Source of the DNA: Pseudomonas sediminis
GTDB taxonomy: Bacteria > Pseudomonadota > Gammaproteobacteria > Pseudomonadales > Pseudomonadaceae
Length of the DNA stretch: 64,000 nucleotides
Direction of reading: 5' to 3'
Assembly (NCBI RefSeq): GCF_002741105.1
Contig: NZ_NIQU01000001.1
Location: 1,054,001 to 1,118,000 of the forward strand
The position numbers and the translations under genes are program-made. The notes beneath the pieces were generated by a model. It was not told the origin of the DNA. It worked only from the letters and a program-made list of their open reading frames with translations, and ran no database searches. Positions 9,863 through 18,243 of the stretch are shown piece after piece; within the stretch, counting starts at the first letter, position 1, and each line of letters starts with the position of its first letter.

Positions 9863-9961
9863 TTTCGACTGTCCTTTCCAGAGGCGAACGAGTGCCGACG
9901 GCGGGGCCGCAGGCGTTATGCAAAAAAGGGAGTTGGCGCCGGATCAACCGGCGCCGTGCTA

Positions 9962-10894
9962 TCAGTTGCCGGCAACCAGCGCGGCGTTGGCGGGCTTGCC
10001 GTCCAGCGTGGTGACGCCCTCGAGCCAGGCATCGACCACCTGCGGGTTAGCCTTGATCCAGTCACGCGCCACCTGCGCGGCCGGCTTACGGTCCATGATC
10101 GGCTGCATCAGCTCGGCTTCCTGCTGACTGGTGAAGCGCAGGCTGGTGAGCAGGCGGTTGGCGTTGGGGCAACGCTCGGCGTAGTCCGGCGCGGTGACGG
10201 TGGACACCGTGGCGGCGCCATCGTTGGGGCCGAACACGTCGTCGGTGCCGGTCAGGTAGGTGACCTGCATCGACAGGTTCATCGGGTGCGGTTTCCAGCC
10301 GAAGAACACCACCGGTTTCTCGTTGCGTACGGCGCGACCGACGGCGGCGAGCATGCCCGCTTCACTCGACTCCACCAGTTTGAAGCCACCCAGACCGAAC
10401 TGGTCGGAGTCGATCATCTTCTGGATCGCCGTGTTGGCGCCCGAGCCAGCTTCGATGCCGTAGATCTTGCCGTCCAGCTCGTCCTTGAATTTGGCGATGT
10501 CGGCCAGGGTCTTCAGGCCCTTGTCGGCGGTGTAGCTCGGTACCGCGAGCACCGCCACCGCATCATCCAGCGACGGCTCGGCCGCGACCTTGACTGCACC
10601 GGCATCGAGGAAGGGTTTGATGTTGTCGTCCATGATCGGCTTCCAGTAGCCGAGGAAGGCATCGATCTGACCTTTCTGGATACCGGCGAAGATGATCTGT
10701 TGCGACGCCTGGGTCTGCTTGGTTTCGTAGCCGAGGCCACTCAGCAGCTCGCTGGCGACAGCGGTAGTGGCGACCACGTCGGTCCAGCCGACGGCGCCAA
10801 TTCGAACGTTCTTGCAACTGGCGTCGTCGGCCAGCAGGGAGGTACTGAAAAGGCTCAGGGTGCAGCACGCGGCCAGCGCGGTAAGACCTTTCAT
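9962..10894 (-). CDS. caiX: Periplasmic carnitine-binding protein
   Basis: A substrate-binding protein of the ChoX/OpuAC class, first gene of the carnitine operon. It probably feeds carnitine to the CbcVW importer, since no ATPase or permease accompanies it. I start it at 10894 (MKGLTALAACC) because GAGGAG sits seven bases upstream; the ATG at 10909 lies before that site. A signal peptide ends near residue 22. Two elements of the choline-binding aromatic box are present: GWTD (Trp37, Asp39) and GYW (Trp84). The position matching the ChoX tyrosine is alanine, near residue 114. The third box tryptophan is kept in FFGWKPHPMN. The 98-bp gap to cdhC shows no strong terminator. Confidence 0.9.
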   Translation of the reverse strand: MKGLTALAACCTLSLFSTSLLADDASCKNVRIGAVGWTDVVATTAVASELLSGLGYETKQTQASQQIIFAGIQKGQIDAFLGYWKPIMDDNIKPFLDAGAVKVAAEPSLDDAVAVLAVPSYTADKGLKTLADIAKFKDELDGKIYGIEAGSGANTAIQKMIDSDQFGLGGFKLVESSEAGMLAAVGRAVRNEKPVVFFGWKPHPMNLSMQVTYLTGTDDVFGPNDGAATVSTVTAPDYAERCPNANRLLTSLRFTSQQEAELMQPIMDRKPAAQVARDWIKANPQVVDAWLEGVTTLDGKPANAALVAGN

Positions 10895-11141
10895 CTGGGT
10901 GCTCCTCATCGTGTCACAGCGGTTCTATTTCGTTCTTCTAGAGGCCTGCCAACGGACAGAACCCCCACCGTGCTCGGGGACTTTCGTCTCCCGATGAAAA
11001 CACCTTACGCTTCGATTCGATGCAACATTCGCACTTGAACGACTATTTATTGATCTATGCCGACTTTTTCTTGCATGAAAACCATACTGGCCCATTAATT
11101 TCTCGGTATGCCCGTAATCCTGCACCCGTGTCGTGACCTGT
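10895..11141. promoter_or_regulatory. Divergent caiX/cdhR intergenic control region
   Basis: 247 bp between two divergent starts; it must hold both promoters and probably the CdhR site. The cdhR-proximal half is AT-rich. I see no clear palindrome, and AraC-type sites are hard to call by eye. Confidence 0.5.
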
Positions 11142-12086
11142 ATGCCCCAGACCTTCTGCTTCCTGCTGCTGCCCGGCTTTTCGATGATGGGCCTGATGTC
11201 GGCGATCGAACCGCTGCGCGTGGCCAATCGCTTTCGCGGCGAGCTGTATCGCTGGCGCTTGCTCAGCCAAGACGGCAATGCCGTGCAGGCCAGCAACGGC
11301 ATGTCGCTTAACGTCGACGACAGCCTGGAGTTGCCCGCTGACAGCCAGGTGCTGTTCGTGGTCGCCGGCTTCGAGCCGCTGGCCCATTACGACCATCATC
11401 TGGCGCACTGGCTGCAACGACGCGAGCCGGAACTGGCGATCCTCGGCGGCATCGACACCGGCAGCTTCGTGCTGGCTGAAGCGGGACTGTTCCAGCACCA
11501 GCGCCTGACCCTGCACTGGGAAGCCATCGATGCCTTTCGCGAACGCTACCCGACGTTGCTGGTCACCCAGGAACTGTTCGAGATCGACGGCCGGCGCATC
11601 ACCAGCGCTGGCGGCACCAGTAGTCTCGACCTGATGCTCGGCCTGATCGGCCAGGAACACGGCGAGCCGCTGGCGGTGCAGATATCCGAACAGTTCGTGG
11701 TCAGCCGCATCCGCACCCGTCTGGACCACCAGCGCATGCAGGTGGCCAGCCGCTACGACCTGCACAACAAGAAGCTGGTACGGGTGGTCGGCGAGATGGA
11801 GCGCCAGTGCGAGCAACCGCTGTCCAGCGAGGCACTGGCCGAGCTGGTGAGCATCACCGTGCGCCAGCTGGAGCGCCTTTTCCGCCACCACCTGGCGACC
11901 ACACCGTCGGCCTTCTACCTCGATCTGCGCCTGGACAAGGCGCGCCAGCTATTGCGCCAGAGCGATCTCAGCGTGCTGGAGGTGAGCCTTGCCTGCGGCT
12001 TCGACTCGGCCTCTTACTTCTCGCGCAGCTACCGCAGGCGCTTCGCCGTCAGCCCCAGCCAGGATCGCCACGAGCGGCCAGCCTGA
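11142..12086 (+). CDS. cdhR: GATase1-AraC transcriptional activator of carnitine genes
   Basis: A 314-residue regulator with an N-terminal class I glutamine amidotransferase-like (DJ-1/PfpI) domain (about 1-190) and a C-terminal AraC-type double helix-turn-helix (about 215-305). In P. aeruginosa CdhR activates the carnitine operon in response to carnitine; the divergent placement beside caiX fits. The nucleophile-elbow position reads GIDTGS, so the usual cysteine is aspartate and the domain should be a sensor, not an enzyme. The ATG at 11142 (MPQTFCFLLLPGF) fits family starts; an in-frame GTG at 11133 would add three residues. Neither has a strong Shine-Dalgarno match. Confidence 0.9.
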   Translation: MPQTFCFLLLPGFSMMGLMSAIEPLRVANRFRGELYRWRLLSQDGNAVQASNGMSLNVDDSLELPADSQVLFVVAGFEPLAHYDHHLAHWLQRREPELAILGGIDTGSFVLAEAGLFQHQRLTLHWEAIDAFRERYPTLLVTQELFEIDGRRITSAGGTSSLDLMLGLIGQEHGEPLAVQISEQFVVSRIRTRLDHQRMQVASRYDLHNKKLVRVVGEMERQCEQPLSSEALAELVSITVRQLERLFRHHLATTPSAFYLDLRLDKARQLLRQSDLSVLEVSLACGFDSASYFSRSYRRRFAVSPSQDRHERPA

Positions 12087-12269
12087 ATGCACACCTGCCC
12101 GTAGGAACGGGATGCCACATGCAGAGCCACATATCCGTTCGCGACCTCGGCTTGACGCTTTCGGCAAACCCCCAGTCGTTTTTGCACCGGGTCGCCCTGC
12201 CCCCCAGGGATAAGCTCTCCCCAAAGCGCCGACGACCGACTCGGCGCATCCGTTTAGGGGACAAGCCTG

Positions 12270-13247
12270 ATGAGCCCAGCCGAATTACACGCCGACAGCA
12301 TCGTCATCGACGGTCTGATCATCGCCAAGTGGAACCGCGAACTGTTCGAAGACATGCGCAAGGGCGGCCTGACCGCGGCCAACTGCACCGTGTCGGTGTG
12401 GGAAGGTTTCCAGGCTACGGTGAACAATATCGTCGCCAGCAACAACCTGATCCGCGAGAACAGCGACCTGGTCATACCGGTGCGCACCACCGCCGACATC
12501 CGTAAAGCCAAGGAGCAGGGCAAGACCGGCATCCTTTATGGCTTCCAGAACGCCCACGCGTTCGAAGATCAGATCGGCTACGTCGAGGTGTTCAAGCAGC
12601 TCGGCGTGGGCATCGTGCAGATGTGCTACAACACCCAGAACCTGGTCGGTACCGGCTGCTACGAACGCGACGGCGGCCTGTCCGGCTTCGGCCGCGAGAT
12701 CGTCGCCGAGATGAACCGCGTCGGCATTATGTGCGACCTGTCGCACGTCGGTTCCAAAACCAGCGAGGAAGTCATCCTCGAATCGAAGAAGCCGGTCTGC
12801 TACTCGCACTGCCTGCCCTCGGGCCTGAAAGAACACCCGCGCAACAAGTCCGATGAAGAACTGAAGTTCATCGCCGACCACGGCGGCTTCGTCGGCGTGA
12901 CCATGTTCGCGCCGTTCCTGGCCAAGGGCATCGACTCGACCATCGACGACTATGCCGAGGCCATCGAGTACGTGATGAACCTCGTCGGCGAAGACGCCAT
13001 CGGTATCGGCACCGACTTCACCCAGGGCCACGGCAAGGAATTCTTCGAGTGGCTGACCCACGACAAGGGTTACGCCCGCCGCCTGACCAGCTTCGGCAAG
13101 ATCGTCAACCCACTGGGCATCCGCACCGTGGGCGAATTCCCCAACCTGACCGAGACCCTGCTCAAACGCGGCATGCCCGAGCGCGTGGTGCGCAAGGTCA
13201 TGGGCGAGAACTGGGTAAGGGTACTGAAAGACGTCTGGGGCGAGTGA
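12270..13247 (+). CDS. M19 (renal dipeptidase-like) protein with altered metal site
   Basis: A 325-residue protein with the M19 membrane-dipeptidase fold, first gene of a plus-strand run leading into dgcA. Late metal-ligand motifs are kept: DLSHVG (His159), YSHC (His180) and GIGTDF (Asp249). The N-terminal DGHxD ligand motif reads DGLII (residues 14-18), so its His and Asp are gone. By alignment the bridging glutamate of the EGG motif falls on Gln93. A normal two-zinc dipeptidase reaction is therefore doubtful. The homologue sits in the same place in P. aeruginosa (PA5396), next to the dimethylglycine genes, so a role in betaine-related metabolism is likely. The actual substrate is unknown. 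Confidence 0.82.
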   Translation: MSPAELHADSIVIDGLIIAKWNRELFEDMRKGGLTAANCTVSVWEGFQATVNNIVASNNLIRENSDLVIPVRTTADIRKAKEQGKTGILYGFQNAHAFEDQIGYVEVFKQLGVGIVQMCYNTQNLVGTGCYERDGGLSGFGREIVAEMNRVGIMCDLSHVGSKTSEEVILESKKPVCYSHCLPSGLKEHPRNKSDEELKFIADHGGFVGVTMFAPFLAKGIDSTIDDYAEAIEYVMNLVGEDAIGIGTDFTQGHGKEFFEWLTHDKGYARRLTSFGKIVNPLGIRTVGEFPNLTETLLKRGMPERVVRKVMGENWVRVLKDVWGE

Positions 13248-13437
13248 TGAATACCTCCGGAGCCTACTGCGCACACCGATAGCTGCGTCGCGTCCTCGCG
13301 ACAAGCTCGCCGTACATGCGTACTGCTCTCGCTTGTCGCTCCGGGTCTCCTTGCTCTCAGCGTGCTCGCTACGGCTCCACAGGCATTCACCCGCACCGTT
13401 AAGAATGCAAGACAACCGAATTCTGGAGATTGAACAC

Positions 13438-13968
13438 ATGTCCACCCACGCCCCCGAAATGCCCATCCAGGTCGACGATGAAACCGGCGTCTGGACGACC
13501 GACGCGCTGCCGATGCTGTACGTGCCGCGCCACTTCTTCGTCAACAACCACATGGGCATCGAGGAAGTGCTCGGCGCCGACAAGTACGCCGAGATCCTCT
13601 ACAAGGCCGGCTACAAGTCCGCCTGGCACTGGTGCGAGAAGGAAGCCGAATGCCACGGCCTTGAAGGTGCCGCCGTATTCGAGCACTACATGAAGCGCCT
13701 GTCGCAGCGTGGCTGGGGCCTGTTCGAAACGCAGAAGCTCGACCTGGAGACTGGCCATGCCGAGGTCAAGCTCAAGCATTCGGCCTTCGTTTACGTGTAC
13801 GGCAAGGTCAATCGCAAGGTGGATTACATGTTCACCGGCTGGTTCTCCGGCGCCATCGACCAGATTCTGGCCGCCAAGGGCAGTCCGATCCGCACCGTCA
13901 CCGTGCAGGAGTACAGCGGTTCCGAAGAAGGCCATGACGACGGCCTGTTCGTCACCCGGCCACTCTGA
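13438..13968 (+). CDS. V4R-like protein (DUF5943 type) of the dimethylglycine region
   Basis: A 176-residue soluble protein of unknown function, homologous by position to P. aeruginosa PA5397. From about residue 50 on, the spacing of glycines and aromatics resembles a V4R (4-vinyl reductase) small-molecule-binding domain. The end, VQEYSGSEEGHDDGLFVTRPL-like, matches the V4R closing pattern but lacks the cysteines of canonical members. The start at 13438 (MSTHAPEMP) has GGAG upstream. A 190-bp gap separates it from the M19 gene and 103 bp from dgcA. It may sense or present a ligand for the M19 protein or DgcA; this is inference only. Confidence 0.75.
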   Translation: MSTHAPEMPIQVDDETGVWTTDALPMLYVPRHFFVNNHMGIEEVLGADKYAEILYKAGYKSAWHWCEKEAECHGLEGAAVFEHYMKRLSQRGWGLFETQKLDLETGHAEVKLKHSAFVYVYGKVNRKVDYMFTGWFSGAIDQILAAKGSPIRTVTVQEYSGSEEGHDDGLFVTRPL

Positions 13969-14071
13969 GTCACCCATAAGAATTCCGTGGAAAGGCCGGA
14001 CTGCAGCGGCGACACCCTCGCCGCTGAAGCGCCTCCCACAACGCTAGAGCGCTTACCGTGAGGATGCCGTA

Positions 14072-16132
14072 ATGGCCTTCGAAGCAATGTTCCAGCCGAT
14101 CCAGATCGGCAAGCTGACCATCCGCAACCGCGTGCTCTCCACCGCGCACGCCGAGGTCTACGCCACCGACGGCGGCATGACCACCGAGCGCTACGTGAAG
14201 TACTACGAGGAGAAGGCCAAGGGCGGCATCGGCCTGGCCATCTGTGGCGGCTCCTCGGTGGTGGCCATCGACAGCCCGCAGCAGTGGTGGAGTTCGGTCA
14301 ACCTGTCCACCGACCGCATCATTCCGCACTTCCAGAATCTCGCTGACGCCATGCACAAGCACGGCGCCAAGATCATGATCCAGATTACCCACATGGGTCG
14401 TCGCTCGCGCTGGGACGGTTTCCACTGGCCGACCCTGATGTCGCCGTCCGGCATCCGTGAACCCGTGCACCGCGCCACCTGCAAGACCATCGAGGTCGAG
14501 GAAATCTGGCGGGTGATCGGTAACTACGCGCAGGCCGCACGCCGTGCCAAGGAAGGCGGCCTGGATGGCGTCGAGCTGTCCGCCGTGCACCAGCACATGA
14601 TCGACCAGTTCTGGTCGCCGCGCGTGAACAAGCGTACCGACGAATGGGGCGGCACCTTCGAGGGCCGCATGAAGTTCGGCCTGGAAGTGCTCAAGGCCGT
14701 GCGCAAGGAAGTCGGTGACGACTTCTGCGTCGGCATGCGCATCTGCGGCGACGAATTCCACCCGGACGGCCTGTCCCATGAGGACATGAAGCAGATCGCC
14801 GCCTACTACGACGCCACCGGCATGATCGATTTCATCGGCGTTGTCGGCTCGGGCTGTGACACCCACAACACCCTGGCCAACGTGATTCCGAACATGAGCT
14901 ACCCGCCGGAGCCCTTCCTGCACCTGGCGGCAGGCATAAAGGAAGTGGTCAAGGTACCGGTGCTGCACGCGCAGAACATCAAGGATCCGAACCAGGCCAC
15001 GCGCATTCTTGAAGGCGGCTACGTGGACATGGTCGGCATGACTCGCGCGCACATCGCCGACCCGCACCTGATCGCCAAGATCAAGATGGGCCAGATCGAC
15101 CAGATCAAGCAGTGCGTCGGCGCCAACTACTGCATCGACCGCCAATACCAGGGGCTGGACGTGCTGTGCATCCAGAACGCCGCCACAAGCCGTGAATACA
15201 TGGGCGTACCGCACATCATCGAGAAGACCACAGGCGCCAAGCGCAAGGTGGTGATCGTCGGTGGCGGCCCAGCCGGCATGGAGGCGGCTCGCGTCGCCGC
15301 CGAACGCGGTCATGACGTGACCCTGTTTGAAAAGCAGGAACAACTGGGCGGGCAGATCACCCTGGCGTCCAAGGCGCCGCAGCGTGACCAGATCGCCGGC
15401 ATCACCCGCTGGTATCAACTGGAGCTGGCGCGCCTGGGCATCGATCTGCGCCTGGGTACTGCGGCCGACGAGGCCACCCTGCTCGATCTGCGTCCAGACA
15501 TCATCGTGCTGGCCAACGGCGGCCATCCCTTCCTGGAGCAGAACGAGCACTGGGGCGCTGACGAAGGCCTGGTGGTGAGCAGCTGGGATGTGCTCTCGGG
15601 CAAAGTGGCGCCGGGCAAGAACGTGCTGGTGTACGACACCATCTGCGAATTCACCGGCATGTCGGTCGCCGACTACCTGGCCGACAAGGGCGCACAGGTG
15701 GAGATCGTCACCGACGACATCAAGCCAGGCGTGGCCATTGGCGGCACCAGCTTCCCGACCTACTACCGCAGCCTGTATCCGAAAGAAGTGATCATGACCG
15801 GGGACCTGATGCTGGAGAAGGTCTACCGCGAAGGCGACAAACTGGTAGCGGTGCTGGAGAACGAATACACCGGCGCCAAGGAAGAGCGCGTGGTCGACCA
15901 GGTGGTGGTGGAGAACGGCGTGCGGCCTGACGAGTCGCTGTACTACGCACTCAAGCAGGGCTCGCGTAACAAGGGCCAGATCGATGTCGACGCGCTGTTC
16001 GCGATCAAGCCGCAGCCGTGCCTGAGCGAGCCGGGCGACGGCTACCTGCTGTTCCGCATCGGCGACTGCGTGGCCCAGCGCAACACTCACGCGGCGATCT
16101 ATGACGCCTTGCGCCTGTGCAAGGACTTCTGA
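14072..16132 (+). CDS. dgcA: Dimethylglycine demethylase flavoprotein subunit
   Basis: With DgcB converts dimethylglycine to sarcosine, releasing formaldehyde and passing electrons onward. The 686-residue product has an old-yellow-enzyme type TIM barrel binding FMN (about 1-345), a cysteine-containing linker, and a C-terminal pyridine-nucleotide-disulfide-like domain starting at VVIVGGGPAG. This is the trimethylamine dehydrogenase architecture. In the linker, cysteines occur at 348, 354 and 366, but the position of the second TMADH cluster cysteine is Ala351, so the 4Fe-4S site has only three of four cysteines. It is followed by dgcB after a 108-bp gap holding a REP unit. Confidence 0.92.
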   Translation: MAFEAMFQPIQIGKLTIRNRVLSTAHAEVYATDGGMTTERYVKYYEEKAKGGIGLAICGGSSVVAIDSPQQWWSSVNLSTDRIIPHFQNLADAMHKHGAKIMIQITHMGRRSRWDGFHWPTLMSPSGIREPVHRATCKTIEVEEIWRVIGNYAQAARRAKEGGLDGVELSAVHQHMIDQFWSPRVNKRTDEWGGTFEGRMKFGLEVLKAVRKEVGDDFCVGMRICGDEFHPDGLSHEDMKQIAAYYDATGMIDFIGVVGSGCDTHNTLANVIPNMSYPPEPFLHLAAGIKEVVKVPVLHAQNIKDPNQATRILEGGYVDMVGMTRAHIADPHLIAKIKMGQIDQIKQCVGANYCIDRQYQGLDVLCIQNAATSREYMGVPHIIEKTTGAKRKVVIVGGGPAGMEAARVAAERGHDVTLFEKQEQLGGQITLASKAPQRDQIAGITRWYQLELARLGIDLRLGTAADEATLLDLRPDIIVLANGGHPFLEQNEHWGADEGLVVSSWDVLSGKVAPGKNVLVYDTICEFTGMSVADYLADKGAQVEIVTDDIKPGVAIGGTSFPTYYRSLYPKEVIMTGDLMLEKVYREGDKLVAVLENEYTGAKEERVVDQVVVENGVRPDESLYYALKQGSRNKGQIDVDALFAIKPQPCLSEPGDGYLLFRIGDCVAQRNTHAAIYDALRLCKDF

Positions 16133-16146
16133 TCTAACCGCTGAAC

Positions 16147-16200
16147 CGGTGTGGGAGGGGCTTTAGCCGCGACTAGGTAAGCAGCATCGCGGCCAGAGCC
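16147..16200. repeat. REP-type unit between dgcA and dgcB
   Basis: Contains GTGGGAGGGGCTTTAGCCGCGAC followed by an imperfect partner with ATCGCGGCC. It is of the same family as the repeats at 8935, 19489 and 31044. Confidence 0.65.
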
Positions 16201-16240
16201 TCTTCCATCAGCCCCACCCTCGGGCTTGAGGATGTCCTCG

Positions 16241-18202
16241 ATGTTAAACACCCTGCTCCCCATTCTGCTCTTCGCCGCCCTGACCCTCGCGGTCATCGGG
16301 GCGGCCAAGCGCTTCTTCATGTGGCGTCGCGGTCGGCCGGCCAAGGTCGACTGGATCGGCGGCCTGCTGAAGATGCCGCGTCGCTACCTGGTGGACCTGC
16401 ACCACGTGGTCGAGCGCGACAAGTACATGTCCAAGACCCACGTGGCCACCGCCGGTGGCTTCGTTCTCGCGGCAGTGCTGGCCATAGTCGTGCACGGTTT
16501 CGGCCTGCACAACCGCATCCTCGGTTTCGCCCTGTTGGCGGCCACGGTGCTGATGTTCACCGGCGCCCTATTCGTCGCCAAGCGCCGCCTGAACCCGCCC
16601 TCGCGCCTGTCGAAAGGCCCGTGGATGCGCCTGCCGAAAAGCCTGCTGATGTTCGCGGCCAGCTTCTTTATCGCCACGCTGCCGGTGGCCGGCATCCTGC
16701 CGCCCGACTTCGGTGGCTGGGTGCTGGCCATCATCCTCGCCGTCGGCGTGGCCTGGGGTGTATCCGAGCTGTTCCTCGGCATGACTTGGGGCGGGCCGAT
16801 GAAGCACGCCTTCGCTGGCGCCCTGCACCTGGCCTGGCACCGCCGTGCCGAGCGCTTCGGTGGCGGTCGCTCCACCGGCCTGAAAGCGCTGGACCTGAAT
16901 GACCCAAAAGCCCCGCTGGGAGTGGAAAAGCCCACTGACTTCACCTGGAACCAGCTGCTCGGCTTCGACGCCTGCGTGCAGTGCGGCAAGTGCGAGGCCA
17001 TGTGCCCGGCCTTCGCCGCCGGCCAGCCGCTTAACCCGAAGAAGCTGATCCAGGACATGGTCATCGGCCTGGCCGGCGGCAATGACGCCAACTTCGCCGG
17101 CTCGCCCTACCCAGGCAAGCCGCTCGGTGAACACAGCGGCGGCCCGCATCAGCCAATCGTCGATCTGAACGGCAAGGCGCTGGTGGATGCCGAAACCCTC
17201 TGGTCGTGCACCACCTGCCGCGCCTGCGTCGAGGAGTGCCCGATGATGATCGAGCACGTCGACGCCATCGTCGATATGCGCCGTCACCTCACGCTTGAGA
17301 AAGGCTCGACGCCGAACAAGGGCGCCGAAGTGCTGGAAAACCTCATTGCTACCGACAACCCAGGCGGTTTCAACCCGGGCGGTCGCCTGAACTGGGCTGC
17401 CGACCTGAACCTGCCGCTGCTTGCCGACAAGGGCGAAACCGACGTGCTGTTCTGGGTCGGCGACGGCGCCTTCGATATGCGCAATCAAAGAACGCTTAGG
17501 GCCTTCGTGACGATCCTCAAGGCTGCCGACGTCGACTTCGCCGTACTCGGCCTGGAAGAGCGCGACAGCGGCGACGTGGCTCGCCGCCTGGGTGACGAAG
17601 CGACCTTCCAGCACCTGGCCAGGCGCAACATCGCCACCCTGACCAAGTACCGCTTCAAGCGCATCGTCAGCTGCGACCCGCACAGCTTCCACGTGCTGAA
17701 GAACGAATACGGCGCTCTCGGCGGCAACTATCAGGTGCTGCACCACAGCACCTTCATCGAAGAGCTGGTGCGCAAGGGCTCGCTGAATCTCGGCCAAAGC
17801 AAGGCCGCCAGCGTCACCTATCACGATCCCTGCTACCTCGGCCGCTACAACGGCGAGTACGAAGCGCCGCGTGCGGTGCTCAAGGCCATCGGCATCGAGG
17901 TCAAGGAGATGGAACGCTCGGGTTTCCGTTCGCGCTGCTGCGGCGGCGGTGGTGGCGCGCCGATCACCGACATCCCCGGCAAGCAACGTATCCCCGACAT
18001 GCGCATGGTCGACATCAAGGAAACCGGTGCCGAACTGGTAGCCGTCGGCTGCCCGCAATGCACCGCGATGCTCGAAGGCGTGGTCGCCCCACGCCCGGAG
18101 ATCAAGGACATCGCCGAGCTGGTCGCTGAAGTGCTGATCGAAGCCACCGAGGTGGCGGCCAAGCGCCCTGCCGCCAAGCGCGAACTGGCGGAGGTACAGT
18201 GA
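16241..18202 (+). CDS. dgcB: Dimethylglycine demethylase iron-sulfur/membrane subunit
   Basis: The electron-transfer partner of DgcA. The 653-residue product has an N-terminal membrane part with several hydrophobic segments (about 1-200). Two 4Fe-4S motifs of ferredoxin type follow, CVQCGKCEAMCP and CTTCRACVEECP (about residues 246-335). A heterodisulfide-reductase-like C-terminal half contains two CCG-type cysteine-rich domains, the second with CCGGGGGAP. I choose the ATG at 16241 because GAGG lies nine bases upstream; ATGs or alternative codons at 16232 and 16226 are in frame. The fold suggests electrons enter a quinone or ETF route. A 13-codon reading frame couples it to etfA. Confidence 0.88.
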   Translation: MLNTLLPILLFAALTLAVIGAAKRFFMWRRGRPAKVDWIGGLLKMPRRYLVDLHHVVERDKYMSKTHVATAGGFVLAAVLAIVVHGFGLHNRILGFALLAATVLMFTGALFVAKRRLNPPSRLSKGPWMRLPKSLLMFAASFFIATLPVAGILPPDFGGWVLAIILAVGVAWGVSELFLGMTWGGPMKHAFAGALHLAWHRRAERFGGGRSTGLKALDLNDPKAPLGVEKPTDFTWNQLLGFDACVQCGKCEAMCPAFAAGQPLNPKKLIQDMVIGLAGGNDANFAGSPYPGKPLGEHSGGPHQPIVDLNGKALVDAETLWSCTTCRACVEECPMMIEHVDAIVDMRRHLTLEKGSTPNKGAEVLENLIATDNPGGFNPGGRLNWAADLNLPLLADKGETDVLFWVGDGAFDMRNQRTLRAFVTILKAADVDFAVLGLEERDSGDVARRLGDEATFQHLARRNIATLTKYRFKRIVSCDPHSFHVLKNEYGALGGNYQVLHHSTFIEELVRKGSLNLGQSKAASVTYHDPCYLGRYNGEYEAPRAVLKAIGIEVKEMERSGFRSRCCGGGGGAPITDIPGKQRIPDMRMVDIKETGAELVAVGCPQCTAMLEGVVAPRPEIKDIAELVAEVLIEATEVAAKRPAAKRELAEVQ

Positions 18203-18243
18203 TGAAGCAACAATCCAAGCGCATCCAGGAGGCCCAGGCATGA
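18202..18243 (+). other. 13-codon mini-ORF coupling dgcB to etfA
   Basis: ATG at 18202 overlaps the dgcB stop (TGATG). The frame runs 13 codons, MKQQSKRIQEAQA, and its TGA overlaps the etfA start (ATGA). It contains the GGAGG that serves etfA, seven bases before that ATG. It is probably a translational relay and not a functional peptide. Confidence 0.4.

Noticed and set aside
9419..11038. 539-codon plus-strand frame opposite cdhC and caiX
   Set aside because: Mirror of two operon genes with family motifs; also reaches into the caiX promoter region.
13970..16090. 706-codon open frame on the minus strand opposite dgcA
   Set aside because: It mirrors the well-supported dgcA gene. Its translation is a His/Val/Gly/Asp-rich antisense pattern usual for GC-rich genomes, and no family is recognised.
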